Source of the DNA: Prosthecobacter debontii
GTDB lineage: Bacteria > Verrucomicrobiota > Verrucomicrobiia > Verrucomicrobiales > Akkermansiaceae
Assembly (NCBI GenBank): GCA_945870855.1
Contig: CAMBTP010000024.1
Span: 1 to 42,751, forward strand
Length of the DNA stretch: 42,751 nt
Reading direction: 5' to 3'
The first letter of the stretch is position 1. Every line of letters starts with the position of its first letter. The notes under the pieces are model-generated. The model did no database searches and had not been told where the DNA came from. It saw nothing but the letters and a program-made list of their open reading frames with translations. Shown one piece after another: positions 9,276-18,219 of this stretch. A program made the translations under genes and the position numbers.

Positions 9276-10364
9276 ATGTCCCAACCCGTCGGCATACTCA
9301 CATTCCACAATGGCCCCAACTACGGTGCCTTCATGCAAGCTTGGCACCTTAGGGAGGCCGTAAAAAAACTCGGTGTGGAAGCATTTGCAATCAATTATCT
9401 CCACTCAACTCACGTCGAACACAATAAGCAAAGCAGACCCATCACCAACTTGAGCTCTTTGAAGCACTGGATTCACTGGAGAGCAAAACGGGCACCATTC
9501 CGCGGAATCGCGGACAGCCTTTGCCGCGACCCCTTCACCACGGATACGGCGAAAGTGCCGTGGACAAGCTACCGCGGTATCTTGGTCGGAAGCGATGTGG
9601 TTCTTGATTTCCAAAACCCGGATTTCGGCCGTGACCCCGCTTACTTCGGAGCATTGCCGGAACAAAGCCAAACCCCATTCGCCACCTACGCGGCAAGCTG
9701 CGGCAAGGCGGATGTCGAAGCGGATTTGCCGGACTTCGTGCATGGACTGAAACGCTTCACCGCTCTCGGCGTGAGAGACCGAACGACCCACCGTTTGGTA
9801 TCAAGAGCCACTGCCCGCGATGCCACTTTGGTGGTCGATCCCACCTGGCTGGGAGACGACCCGCCACCACGAGTCAAGAAACGCCCCAAACAACCTTATG
9901 TGGTAGTTTACGGTGCATCAGTCGGAGATGTTCTCGGTCCCGCACTCTCCGCCTATTGCAAAAAGCGTGGCCTTTTGTTGGTTAGCGCGGCGGCTCGTTG
10001 CCGATGGGCGGATCTGAAACTACGCAGCCTCCATCCGTTTGACTGGGTCGATCTCATCCGGGGAGCAGAGGCAACAGTAATCAGCGGTCTGCACGGAACC
10101 CTGTATTCGATTAAATATGGCAAACCGTTCATCCTCGTGAACAACGAGAGCACGAACCAAAAGGTAAGGCTTGCGCTCGAGAAAACCGGCCAAGGCTTCA
10201 GGCTGTTCGAACGTTCCTCTTTGAATTCCGAAGTCCTTGGCCTCTTGGAAAAAGGAGGAGGGCAAATCCCGGAAGTTCCCGCACACTGGATCCAGGAATC
10301 AAAAGCATTTCTCGAGGCATCTCTCTCCTTCACGGATTCACGAAACGAATCGCAAGAGCAATGA
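9276..10364 (+). CDS. Polysaccharide pyruvyl transferase family protein, copy 1
   Basis: A 362-residue GT-B-like protein of the PS_pyruv_trans family, expected to add a pyruvate ketal from phosphoenolpyruvate to a sugar. The N-terminal motif FHNGPNYGAFMQAWHL and the C-terminal ISGLHGTLYSIKYGKPF are both characteristic. It starts at ATG 9276, after a 39-base gap, and its stop overlaps the next gene's ATG as ATGA (10361-10364), so the two are translationally coupled. Some members of this family act on other substrates, so pyruvylation is likely but not proven. Confidence 0.85.
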   Translation: MSQPVGILTFHNGPNYGAFMQAWHLREAVKKLGVEAFAINYLHSTHVEHNKQSRPITNLSSLKHWIHWRAKRAPFRGIADSLCRDPFTTDTAKVPWTSYRGILVGSDVVLDFQNPDFGRDPAYFGALPEQSQTPFATYAASCGKADVEADLPDFVHGLKRFTALGVRDRTTHRLVSRATARDATLVVDPTWLGDDPPPRVKKRPKQPYVVVYGASVGDVLGPALSAYCKKRGLLLVSAAARCRWADLKLRSLHPFDWVDLIRGAEATVISGLHGTLYSIKYGKPFILVNNESTNQKVRLALEKTGQGFRLFERSSLNSEVLGLLEKGGGQIPEVPAHWIQESKAFLEASLSFTDSRNESQEQ

Positions 10365-11515
10365 AATCGATTCATATCGGTATTGATGCGTTCCGCTTGA
10401 TCGGGCCCCAGACGAGCATCGGGACCTACACACATGAGCTGATCGCCGCCCTTTTGCCTTTGGGCTTCCGCATTACCCTTTACGCGCCGCGCCGGGAAGA
10501 TGGCTCGGATCTGTCGCGCTATGAAGGGTCGGATAGCCCATGTGATGTGGTCTATGCTCCAACACCATCGCAGCCCGAAAAGCTACTTGGAGATCTATTC
10601 CGTTGGAACCAGCGGATTCTTCCCATGATGATGCGGCGCGACCCATGTGAGGTATTCATCGCACCGTATCAGCAGGTGCCGTGCTTCACCCCGGACCGGA
10701 TTCCGACCTTGGTTGTGATTCACGATCTATGTGGCTTGCGTCCGGACTGTGGATACCGATTTTTTGGCAAGGCATGGTTTCGCCATTTTTGGAATCTCCT
10801 CACGGCCGCATGCTGCGCATCCAGAATCGTACCAATAACCATGGCAACCCGGGAGGAAATGCTTCGCAAATTCCCATTCTGTCGCAAACGCATCTCGGCT
10901 CCAATCTACAACCAAGTGACTGGAAAGACCACGATGCCTGCCGAAGCGGAAAAAATCATTGAGCCTTTTTCAATCCCGAACAGGGACTTCATCCTCGCCT
11001 TCGGTATCACCGGTCCTCGCAAGGCGCTAGATGTTGCGCTTGCCGGATACGCATCCTATCGCAACAACGGTGGATCTCTTCCTCTGGTCCTGATGGGCGT
11101 CGACAATGAAGCCGCAGTCAGGCGCCACATTCCCAATGCATGGGCAGACGATATCAAACTTCTTCCCCGGGTCAGTGCCTGTGAAAGGGATGCTCTTTAT
11201 CGCCTCGCCACCTGTTTGCTCTTTTGCAGTCGTTGTGAGGGTTTCGGCTATCCCATTGTTGAAGCGATGAGACAGGGCTGCCCGGTGGTCGCCGCAGCAT
11301 CCACTCCAGCTTCGGAGATCACCGACGGGTTGCTCAAACTCATGCGGCGGCTCGAAGCCACAGAATGTGCCTCGCTAATCCAGCACTACGCCGAAATGGA
11401 TCAGGCAAGCCGGATTGCTTTGGGCATTTCCCTCATCGATCAATCCGCACGATACTCTAACGCTTCGTTTGGCACCGATTTCCAAAACGAGATCAGGCTA
11501 TTGGCTGGTAGATGA
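10361..11515 (+). CDS. Glycosyltransferase family 4 protein
   Basis: A 384-residue GT-B glycosyltransferase. The N-terminal fold starts with IGIDAFRLIGPQTSIGTY, the Gly-rich acceptor-side loop. The C-terminal fold has AFGITGPRKALDVALAGY and the donor-site motif CEGFGYPIVEAMRQGCPVV with Glu residues in E-x7-E spacing. It overlaps both neighbours by four bases (ATGA at each end), so it is in the middle of a translationally coupled trio: pyruvyl transferase, GT4, flippase. That suggests all three act on the same repeat unit. The sugar transferred is unknown. Confidence 0.88.
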   Translation: MKSIHIGIDAFRLIGPQTSIGTYTHELIAALLPLGFRITLYAPRREDGSDLSRYEGSDSPCDVVYAPTPSQPEKLLGDLFRWNQRILPMMMRRDPCEVFIAPYQQVPCFTPDRIPTLVVIHDLCGLRPDCGYRFFGKAWFRHFWNLLTAACCASRIVPITMATREEMLRKFPFCRKRISAPIYNQVTGKTTMPAEAEKIIEPFSIPNRDFILAFGITGPRKALDVALAGYASYRNNGGSLPLVLMGVDNEAAVRRHIPNAWADDIKLLPRVSACERDALYRLATCLLFCSRCEGFGYPIVEAMRQGCPVVAAASTPASEITDGLLKLMRRLEATECASLIQHYAEMDQASRIALGISLIDQSARYSNASFGTDFQNEIRLLAGR

Positions 11516-13110
11516 AAGGATATCCACTTTTTGTGAACAAGCATCTCAAACGACTACGCGGAAGCAAAGCGGCCAAAAATACTGCCGCATCCTATCTCGC
11601 TTTTATTTCCACGACGGTTACAGGCCTCATTTCAATCCCGTTGGCGGTACATTTCCTAACCAAGCAGGAGCTTGGCCTGTGGGCAGTGCTTTCCGCAGTC
11701 GGCGGCTATCTCGCATTCATGGAGCTAGGTCTAGGTTTCGCCACCGGACGCAAGATGGCAGATGGCATCGTCGCGAAAGACAAGGTGGAAATCGACCGCT
11801 GGTGGACGCTTTCCCGGGTCGTCCTAAGTGTGCAAGGTCTTATCGTGATCCTGTTGGGGCTTGCCCTCATGCCCCTGTTCATGTCGGTTATGGCGGCGGA
11901 TTTCCCCGACAAAAAACAGGCGTTGTTTCTGTTCACCGGCATCGTGATGGTTCAAGGCATCAAGCTGCCTTTCCAAGGAGCCGAGGGGATACTCACCGCT
12001 CAGGAGCGCTTCCATTGGGTGCCGCTGCGGCAGGCGATCATCTTTTGGGTCGAGCTGATTGTCTTCGCGGCGCTGGTCGTCAACGGCTTGGGTCTCTACG
12101 CGATCTTCTGGTCGAAGGTCGCCACATTGGTCGTTGTCTGGCTGCTCAACTGGTGGCTGCTCGCCCAAAGCGAACCAAAGCTCGGCTGGGACTCCAGCGG
12201 TCTCCGCTGGGATCGCTTTCGCTCGCTGTTCACCTTCAGTTTCGGAGTATTTGGCGTTGGATTTCTCGATGTTGTGGTCAAATCGCTTCCGGTGATGGTT
12301 CTGAGCAAAATGGGAGGGCTCGCGCTGGTTCCCATTTACACAATCTCCATCAAGGTCTCCACGGTCTTGGTAAGCTTGGGAAAACGCAATTATCAGTCCT
12401 TCTACCCCGCGCTCCAGAAAATGTTCATCCAGGGAGATCGGGAGAAATTCATCGCAAAATACGCGGATGTAGGACTGCTCACCGTGGCGTCAGGCCTGGG
12501 CATATCCGGGATCATACTATGCATGAACCGGACGGCGGTGGAACTGTTGGCAAAGCCGGAATTCTACGCCGGGCCGGTGGCTACGGCCTGGTTCGCAGTG
12601 GCAACGATCACCATGCCGGTCTGCGGGCTTCTCCAGACGCCTTTGCTGGTAGCAGGCAAAATGGGCAAGTCCGTAATCGTCGCGTTTGCGCGCGCAATTA
12701 TTGCGGTTGGACTCTGCATCCTCGCTTTCCTGCAATATGGCATCGCCGGGCTGGCAGCGGTGATGGCACTATTACCTTTGGTCATGGGCGCTTACGCCTA
12801 TTTTCGCGGCGCCAAGGAAGTGGGCTGTAAACCGTCAGCACTTGCTGGCTCCATCGCGCTCTGGACGTTCGTGGCGATGACATTGGTGATATCAGGCGGA
12901 ATACTCATTCATCTGTTTCCAGCAACGCCGCTTCTAACATGGGTAGCCTTTGACAAGCCGGTTTCGATGCCCTCATGGCTGGAACTGATCGTTGGTGGTC
13001 TCATCTCAACCGCTGCACTGGCACTTTTCCTGCGCTCACTCAACAGGCTTCGCAGGAACGTCCAACCAAAGCACGCCGGAATTCAGCCGGTGCCGTCTCC
13101 GGCAAACTAA
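11512..13110 (+). CDS. Wzx-type polysaccharide flippase (MATE/MOP superfamily), copy 2
   Basis: A 532-residue polytopic inner-membrane protein, paralogous to the flippase at 5955. Shared blocks in order are LISIPLAVHFLTKQELGLW, GRKMADGIVAKDK, WWTLSRVVLSVQGL and GGLALVPIYTISIKV. It probably translocates undecaprenyl-linked oligosaccharide. It overlaps the preceding GT4 by four bases. Two diverged flippases with one visible polymerase could mean two glycans, or a duplication with one copy specialised for a decorated (sulfated or pyruvylated) unit; that is inference. Confidence 0.87.
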   Translation: MKGYPLFVNKHLKRLRGSKAAKNTAASYLAFISTTVTGLISIPLAVHFLTKQELGLWAVLSAVGGYLAFMELGLGFATGRKMADGIVAKDKVEIDRWWTLSRVVLSVQGLIVILLGLALMPLFMSVMAADFPDKKQALFLFTGIVMVQGIKLPFQGAEGILTAQERFHWVPLRQAIIFWVELIVFAALVVNGLGLYAIFWSKVATLVVVWLLNWWLLAQSEPKLGWDSSGLRWDRFRSLFTFSFGVFGVGFLDVVVKSLPVMVLSKMGGLALVPIYTISIKVSTVLVSLGKRNYQSFYPALQKMFIQGDREKFIAKYADVGLLTVASGLGISGIILCMNRTAVELLAKPEFYAGPVATAWFAVATITMPVCGLLQTPLLVAGKMGKSVIVAFARAIIAVGLCILAFLQYGIAGLAAVMALLPLVMGAYAYFRGAKEVGCKPSALAGSIALWTFVAMTLVISGGILIHLFPATPLLTWVAFDKPVSMPSWLELIVGGLISTAALALFLRSLNRLRRNVQPKHAGIQPVPSPAN

Positions 13111-13128
13111 ACCATATTCCTTCTTACT

Positions 13129-14193
13129 TTGTTCGGCATCTACAGAACTCTGCTAGCGCTTTTCGTCGTCGCCTCCCACTTGATGTCGATCACGGTGATC
13201 GGACAATATGCAGTGCATGGCTTCTTTATCCTCAGCGGCTACCTGATGACACACATCATGTCACGCAACTACGGTTATGATTTGGCTGGAATTCGGGCAT
13301 TTGGGGCCAACCGTTTTCTGCGCCTTTATCCCACTTACTGGGTTCTCTGTGCGTTCGTTGTGCCTATACTGTTCTTTGCCGGCCAGTCGGCCACGCACGA
13401 ATTCAACTACAATATGGGTATCCCGGGTGATGCTGCAATCTGGCTGCAAAACCTCACGATGGTTTATCTGAATGTCATCCCGATGCAGATCAATCCCCGC
13501 CTATCTCCGCCAACGTGGGCACTCACTGTTGAGATCCTTTTCTACGCACTGATCGCAATCGGCCTCTCCAAAACCAAACTACGCACGCTGACATGGGCCG
13601 GCATGAGCGTGGCATACATTTCCGCGACCCATTGGTTTGAATTGGAAAACAGCTACCGCTATTCTGCGGTAATGGCTGGATCCCTTCCGTTTGCCGCAGG
13701 AGCCATTCTATACCACTTCCGCGACGTCATGGAAGTGCACATTAGCTGGCTCAAAACGCGCATGGGTCTTGGGCTTGTGGTCGCCCTGTTTCTGTTGAAC
13801 TGCTTCTCAGGATGTCTCGTTGTCTTGCTAGGCCTGAATGAGGCCATCGGTCACATTTGCTACCACTTCAATCTTCTGCTGAACTTTGCCCTTATCTTCG
13901 CATTGGCAGACGGCGTTCCTTTCCCTTTCCCCAAAAAAGTTGACACAATAATAGGAGACTATAGCTATCCTATTTACCTTTTCCATTATCCGGCGGGACT
14001 CGCCGCTTCAATGATCCTCTTTGGCACACCGCAGAGGGGGTTTCACCTCGACGGTTTTCTTGTCATGTGCACTTCGCTTCCTCTATGCTTCCTTGCTTCG
14101 TACTTCGTAATCCGCTTCATCGACCATCCGATTCAACGGATTCGCGCAAGGGTAAAAAAACGCCTGCGATCTACCGAGGCATGCCCTCCATAA
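13129..14193 (+). CDS. Acyltransferase 3 family membrane protein
   Basis: A 354-residue protein with about ten hydrophobic segments, of the acyltransferase-3 (OafA/NodX) family that O-acylates sugars at the membrane. The R-x10-H motif is seen as Arg6 and His17 in YRTLLALFVVASH, and FLRLYPTYW at about residues 62-70 matches the second family motif. The reading frame has no ATG or GTG at the right place: the start must be TTG at 13129, as an ATA lies five codons upstream and a stop just before it. This weak start may reduce expression. It follows the flippase by 18 bases. Confidence 0.82.
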   Translation: MFGIYRTLLALFVVASHLMSITVIGQYAVHGFFILSGYLMTHIMSRNYGYDLAGIRAFGANRFLRLYPTYWVLCAFVVPILFFAGQSATHEFNYNMGIPGDAAIWLQNLTMVYLNVIPMQINPRLSPPTWALTVEILFYALIAIGLSKTKLRTLTWAGMSVAYISATHWFELENSYRYSAVMAGSLPFAAGAILYHFRDVMEVHISWLKTRMGLGLVVALFLLNCFSGCLVVLLGLNEAIGHICYHFNLLLNFALIFALADGVPFPFPKKVDTIIGDYSYPIYLFHYPAGLAASMILFGTPQRGFHLDGFLVMCTSLPLCFLASYFVIRFIDHPIQRIRARVKKRLRSTEACPP

Positions 14194-14244
14194 AACGCCC
14201 CACCCATCCTTTCCCAAAAACGTCAAAACAACGAGAAACACACC

Positions 14245-15459
14245 GTGAACACATCCCTCAGCTTTTTGGATCCGCGTGAAATGGAGTATTGGAACAGCAT
14301 CCGTGGATGGTTACTGTTACCAGCGGCGGAATCGCTGCACAAATTCGCAAAACTCGCTCCCGCAGAAGGAATGGCGGTTGAAATCGGCTCCTTCGCCGGA
14401 AAGTCCACCGTTTGCATTGGCAAAGGGCTGGGGGTTCCGCAGCGGCGCATGACTTCGATCGACCTGCGCTTCCAGCCCGACTTCCGCAGCAACATCGGAT
14501 TCTATGGCTTCGACAAGGCGATCCAGACACTACAAGGCCCCAGCCTCGACCATTTCGCGGACTGGGATTCGCCAATCTCATTCCTCTACATCGACGGCCA
14601 CCACGGCAAGGGCTACGCCTTGGCCGATCTCATGGTGTGGGACATGTTCGTGCTGCCGGGAGGTTATGTGGCGCTGGACGACACCGCAGGTTTCATGATT
14701 GGGCCTAACCTTCAGGTGCAGGCGATGACGGCCGGGGGAGCTTACGAGTTTCTTGAGGAATCCGGCGGCATCAGTTTCCTGCGCAAAAACCACAACTTGT
14801 CATCCATCAGCTATCACCCTCTCTCGCCCGCGGTCTGGTTCGCCACGCTCCACCGGGTGAGCGCGCGCCTTGGGGCGCTAGATCCATGGTTCCGCCAGCC
14901 GAGGCTGCCTACGCAAAACCCACCTCTTTCGGAGTGGATCGATCGCTTCTGGCACACCAGTCCGGCGGAGACATTCAGTTTGGTGACCCGCAAAATCCGA
15001 CAAAAACTCGGCCATTCCGTGTCTTCCGGCGATGGTGGAGCACGCCCGTCTTCGGAAACCCAATGGATCCGCGAGCATCCGGTCGAACTGCCCTCGCGCG
15101 AACAAACGCAGGCATATCTGGTCGGCTGCGAGGACTTCCGCGCCGGTCGCCACGAGGCGGCGTTGGAAGTTTTCAACCAGCTTGCCGGGCTGGCTCCCGA
15201 GATCGCGTTCACCCACTTCAACCTTCCCGTGTGCGATCTCGCACTTCTCAGATCCGCGCAGGTGCATGACATCATGGGCCAAAGGCAGATGGCATCGGAG
15301 AAGTTCACCCTCCTTGCCGGGAAAACCGGATGCCCGGAATTGCGCGAGTTTGCGGGGCGTCATACCGGTGAGAAATTCGCCATTCCCTCGACAAAGCCGA
15401 CCATGCTGTTGCGTGAGTTCACCTTGGACCTGCACGCGTACAAGCGCCAGCAGCCTTGA
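14245..15459 (+). CDS. Class I SAM methyltransferase with C-terminal extension
   Basis: A 404-residue protein. Residues from about 45 to 160 form a Methyltransf_24-type domain: SAM-binding loop VEIGSFAGKSTVCIGKGL, then FLYIDGHHGKGYALADLMVW and PGGYVALDDTAGF. The remaining 200 or so residues have no family I recognise, although the part after residue 290 is helical and TPR-like (GCEDFRAGRHEAALEVFNQL). Start is GTG at 14245; an ATG at 14281 is also possible. It probably methylates a sugar or acts on a glycan precursor, judging only from its place between glycan genes. Confidence 0.7.
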   Translation: MNTSLSFLDPREMEYWNSIRGWLLLPAAESLHKFAKLAPAEGMAVEIGSFAGKSTVCIGKGLGVPQRRMTSIDLRFQPDFRSNIGFYGFDKAIQTLQGPSLDHFADWDSPISFLYIDGHHGKGYALADLMVWDMFVLPGGYVALDDTAGFMIGPNLQVQAMTAGGAYEFLEESGGISFLRKNHNLSSISYHPLSPAVWFATLHRVSARLGALDPWFRQPRLPTQNPPLSEWIDRFWHTSPAETFSLVTRKIRQKLGHSVSSGDGGARPSSETQWIREHPVELPSREQTQAYLVGCEDFRAGRHEAALEVFNQLAGLAPEIAFTHFNLPVCDLALLRSAQVHDIMGQRQMASEKFTLLAGKTGCPELREFAGRHTGEKFAIPSTKPTMLLREFTLDLHAYKRQQP

Positions 15460-15501
15460 AACGGAAACACCGCTCACACGCTTTCCAATTCCAACACTTC
15501 C

Positions 15502-16242
15502 ATGGTTTCAAGATTGAAAATGCTGGCGGATAACATCGCCAAGTCCTGGGTTCGCCGCCAACCGAGGCCGATCATCTGCGAGCAGCTCAAACTGATCTAT
15601 TACCCCGTCCCGAAGGTGGCCACCTCGACGGTGAGGCGCTATCTCATCGAGAACGGGTACCCCGGCTCATTGAAGGGCGAGGCTCTCACCCACAACCACA
15701 TCCAGCACTTTTCCTTCCCACGCATCACGCTCAAGGAAGCACTTGCCCTTCAGGATCAGGGATACCGGAGTTTCGGTGTGGTCCGAAATCCCTACGCCCG
15801 CGTCACTTCCTGCTATCTCGACAAAATCGCGGGCGCCGGCTCGCGCAGCGGCCTCAATCACGGCTTCCAGCGCTACAACCGCATCACCGGGTGCCGGGTC
15901 TTTTTCCACGGCATGGATTTCGGACAGTTCGTGAAGAGAATCAGCCGTATTCCCGACTGGGCGGCGGATTCCCATTTCCGATCACAAGCCACCTTTCTGC
16001 CCATCGTCAGCGGTGTGTTGCGCATGGAACCCCTGATGCACATGGAAACCTTCGACCAAGAATTTCCGAAGTTTTGCGAGCAGCACGGCTTGCCACCTTG
16101 GAGGGCACAACAGGAAAACAAGACCATCCGCAAACAAACCCTTCTGGCAGACTCGCCAGAGTCCGTCAGCCGTTTGCGCAAACGCTACGCCGACTGCTTC
16201 GCCCGCTACGGATATGATCCGAATGAGGTTCCAAGTGTCTGA
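15502..16242 (+). CDS. Carbohydrate sulfotransferase family 2 protein
   Basis: A 246-residue PAPS-dependent sulfotransferase resembling the chondroitin/HNK-1 branch. The 5'-PSB motif is YYPVPKVATSTVRR at residues 33-46, the 3'-PB motif VVRNPYARVTSCY at 93-105, and DSHFRSQ at 156-162 fits the conserved D-x-H-x-x-Q segment of that branch. The resemblance to glycan-specific sulfotransferases makes a sugar acceptor likely. The gene starts 42 bases after the methyltransferase gene and its end lies before the MurB-like gene. With the cysQ at 3141 it supports polysaccharide sulfation. Confidence 0.85.
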   Translation: MVSRLKMLADNIAKSWVRRQPRPIICEQLKLIYYPVPKVATSTVRRYLIENGYPGSLKGEALTHNHIQHFSFPRITLKEALALQDQGYRSFGVVRNPYARVTSCYLDKIAGAGSRSGLNHGFQRYNRITGCRVFFHGMDFGQFVKRISRIPDWAADSHFRSQATFLPIVSGVLRMEPLMHMETFDQEFPKFCEQHGLPPWRAQQENKTIRKQTLLADSPESVSRLRKRYADCFARYGYDPNEVPSV

Positions 16243-16270
16243 TCCGGCGACCCTTCACCACCAGCCACCC

Positions 16271-17272
16271 ATGCCCGAATCCTCCCTCCAGCAAGATCTA
16301 AGCCGCTGCGGCATCCCGTGTTCCACCGATGTCGCGCTCAAGGAGTTCTCATGGTTCAAAAGCGGCGGGTCGATCCGCCTGCTGATTTCCCCCGAAACGG
16401 TCGAACAACTCCACGAGGCGGTGAGCGTCCTGGTGCGGCATGCCACCCCTTACAAGGTCGTGGGTGAAACCTCCAACCTGCTGTTCCTCGATGACGCTGA
16501 TTACGCCTGCCTTCTTTGCACGAAAGGGGTTAACGGCATGAGTTACAATGCGGAAAACGGCTGGATCGTCGCAGAAACGGGTGCCAAGTTGCCAGACCTT
16601 TCCAGACTGGCATTGCATCACTCGATCCACGGCTTTGCCGGACTGGAAGGCATTCCGGGAACCATCGGCGGGGCCGTTTTCATGAACGCCGGTGCCTATG
16701 GCTATAGCATCGACAAGGTCCTGACAAAGATCGAGTTGATCACGCCGGAAGGAGAATTGCAGGCGCTGGAGGCCGGCGAACTGGGGCTGCGACATCGCGA
16801 CTCCCTGCTGCGCCAAGGAAGGATGAAGGGAATCGTCGCCCGCGCTTGGTTTGCCGCGAAGCCCGGCGACTCGAAGCGCATCTACGGTGAAATGGAACTT
16901 TTCCACGCCAAGCGACACAAATATCTCGAATACATGTATCCCAACCTAGGAAGCCTGTTCGTCGGTTCGGTTTACAGGGAACTCGGAAAGAAGGATCTCG
17001 TCTATCGGGTGATTTCCGCTCTGTTTCTGGGTCTCAACTACAAGTTCAAGTTGTTCCGCCGCGAGTCCCCGATCAATCGCAAATGGATCAACGATTTCAC
17101 GGTCAAACGCTTCAACCTCAAATTCAAAACCCAGCCGTTCTCCGACAAGACGATCAACAGCCTCGTCAACAACGGCCAGCACACCGACGAGCACCTCGAT
17201 TACATCAGGCAGCTCCAAGAACTCACCGGCAACCGCATGATCATCGAAAATGAAATCGTCCAACCCTTCTGA
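16271..17272 (+). CDS. MurB paralogue (UDP-N-acetylenolpyruvoylglucosamine reductase-like)
   Basis: A 333-residue FAD-dependent oxidoreductase related to MurB. The FAD-binding loop appears as VVGETSNLLF (residues 63-72) and GLEGIPGTIGGAVFMNAGAYG-type sequence at 124-144. The MurB YRDS motif is HRDS here (175-178), so the usual Tyr is His. The Ser that protonates the intermediate is present in PNLGSLF (Ser228), and the C-terminal Glu in ENEIVQPF (Glu328). Residues 231-290 do not look like MurB. I prefer ATG 16271 over ATG 16214, which would overlap the sulfotransferase by 29 bases. Its setting argues for a role in a modified, perhaps lactyl-bearing, sugar rather than housekeeping peptidoglycan synthesis. 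Confidence 0.75.
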   Translation: MPESSLQQDLSRCGIPCSTDVALKEFSWFKSGGSIRLLISPETVEQLHEAVSVLVRHATPYKVVGETSNLLFLDDADYACLLCTKGVNGMSYNAENGWIVAETGAKLPDLSRLALHHSIHGFAGLEGIPGTIGGAVFMNAGAYGYSIDKVLTKIELITPEGELQALEAGELGLRHRDSLLRQGRMKGIVARAWFAAKPGDSKRIYGEMELFHAKRHKYLEYMYPNLGSLFVGSVYRELGKKDLVYRVISALFLGLNYKFKLFRRESPINRKWINDFTVKRFNLKFKTQPFSDKTINSLVNNGQHTDEHLDYIRQLQELTGNRMIIENEIVQPF

Positions 17273-18197
17273 CACCGTCAGTCCGCGCCCCCGCGCGGTG
17301 ACCCTGATCCATAAGGGGGCCATGCCGGTCGGCAGCGCCGCTATCCGTTCTTTCGCCCGATATTATGGCGACGAATACGAACTGGAGATCCACACCGATG
17401 GCAGCCTCGATGAGGCGGACATCGCGAGGCTATCGGAGGAGGCGAGAGAAATGCCTCACCATTTCGTCGGTCCTGCCGAACGCGAAGCAGTCCTTGGACC
17501 ACTGTTGGCAGACCGACCGCGCACCCGTGCTCTGATATCCTTGGGCGCTTACTTTACAAAACTCCAGCTCCCCATGGTGATCCCCAAGCCATACTTCTAT
17601 TTCGACTCGGACATCGTTTGGCTGAGAAAGGCCGCGAACCTCAATCCGCCAGGGACCAAGGATGTGTTCTCCACGGAAACCTGGTCGTGGTATTATGGTG
17701 CGGCAAATGACCGCGAGTGGGTGCGCCAAGGGGTACCGCGTCGTGTTAACTCCGGATTCTACCATTTGGATTCCGAGTTCCCATTCGACCGCATGGAGGA
17801 AATGCTCGCGCGCAGCCTGTTTGATCATACCGCCGACTACAACACCGATCAGGAAATCATGGCTTACCTTTTCCCCGATCTCACCCATTACCACATCGAC
17901 GATTTCAAGCGCACCCGGGTGGGAGTTCGCTATGACATGCGGACCGAAGCATGCATTGCCCTCCATTTTCCCGGCGGCATGTGGAAAGACCACCTCGATC
18001 AGATCGCGGCGCTTGACAGCGAACCGGATCGGTCACCCGCCGCCCTGCGCATCACCCCGGCCACGCCGTTGACCACAGGGGAAATGCTCCGCATGCGCTA
18101 CTCACTGGCTGCCTCTCGCGTGGGCATCCTGAAATTCCCCATCAGAATCTATCGCGCGCTACGCGGCAAGCTGAAGGGACAAACCAATCACTCATGA
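17250..18197 (+). CDS. GT-A type glycosyltransferase (nucleotide-diphospho-sugar transferase fold)
   Basis: A 315-residue soluble protein. YFYFDSDIVWL at about residues 110-120 carries a DxD metal and nucleotide-sugar motif in the same setting as in GT8-like enzymes, and VNSGFYHLDSEFPF and YNTDQEIMAYLFP fit the acceptor-side motifs of that fold. The ATG at 17250 overlaps the MurB-like gene by 23 bases, so coupling is likely. Exact family and sugar are uncertain. Confidence 0.68.
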   Translation: MKSSNPSDTVSPRPRAVTLIHKGAMPVGSAAIRSFARYYGDEYELEIHTDGSLDEADIARLSEEAREMPHHFVGPAEREAVLGPLLADRPRTRALISLGAYFTKLQLPMVIPKPYFYFDSDIVWLRKAANLNPPGTKDVFSTETWSWYYGAANDREWVRQGVPRRVNSGFYHLDSEFPFDRMEEMLARSLFDHTADYNTDQEIMAYLFPDLTHYHIDDFKRTRVGVRYDMRTEACIALHFPGGMWKDHLDQIAALDSEPDRSPAALRITPATPLTTGEMLRMRYSLAASRVGILKFPIRIYRALRGKLKGQTNHS

Positions 18198-18219
18198 ACG
18201 CGCCCCTCGATCAGGCACC

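Noticed and set aside
16271..17272. Housekeeping murB
   Set aside because: No peptidoglycan genes are nearby, the Tyr of YRDS is changed and a substrate-side segment is replaced, so a paralogue is more likely.
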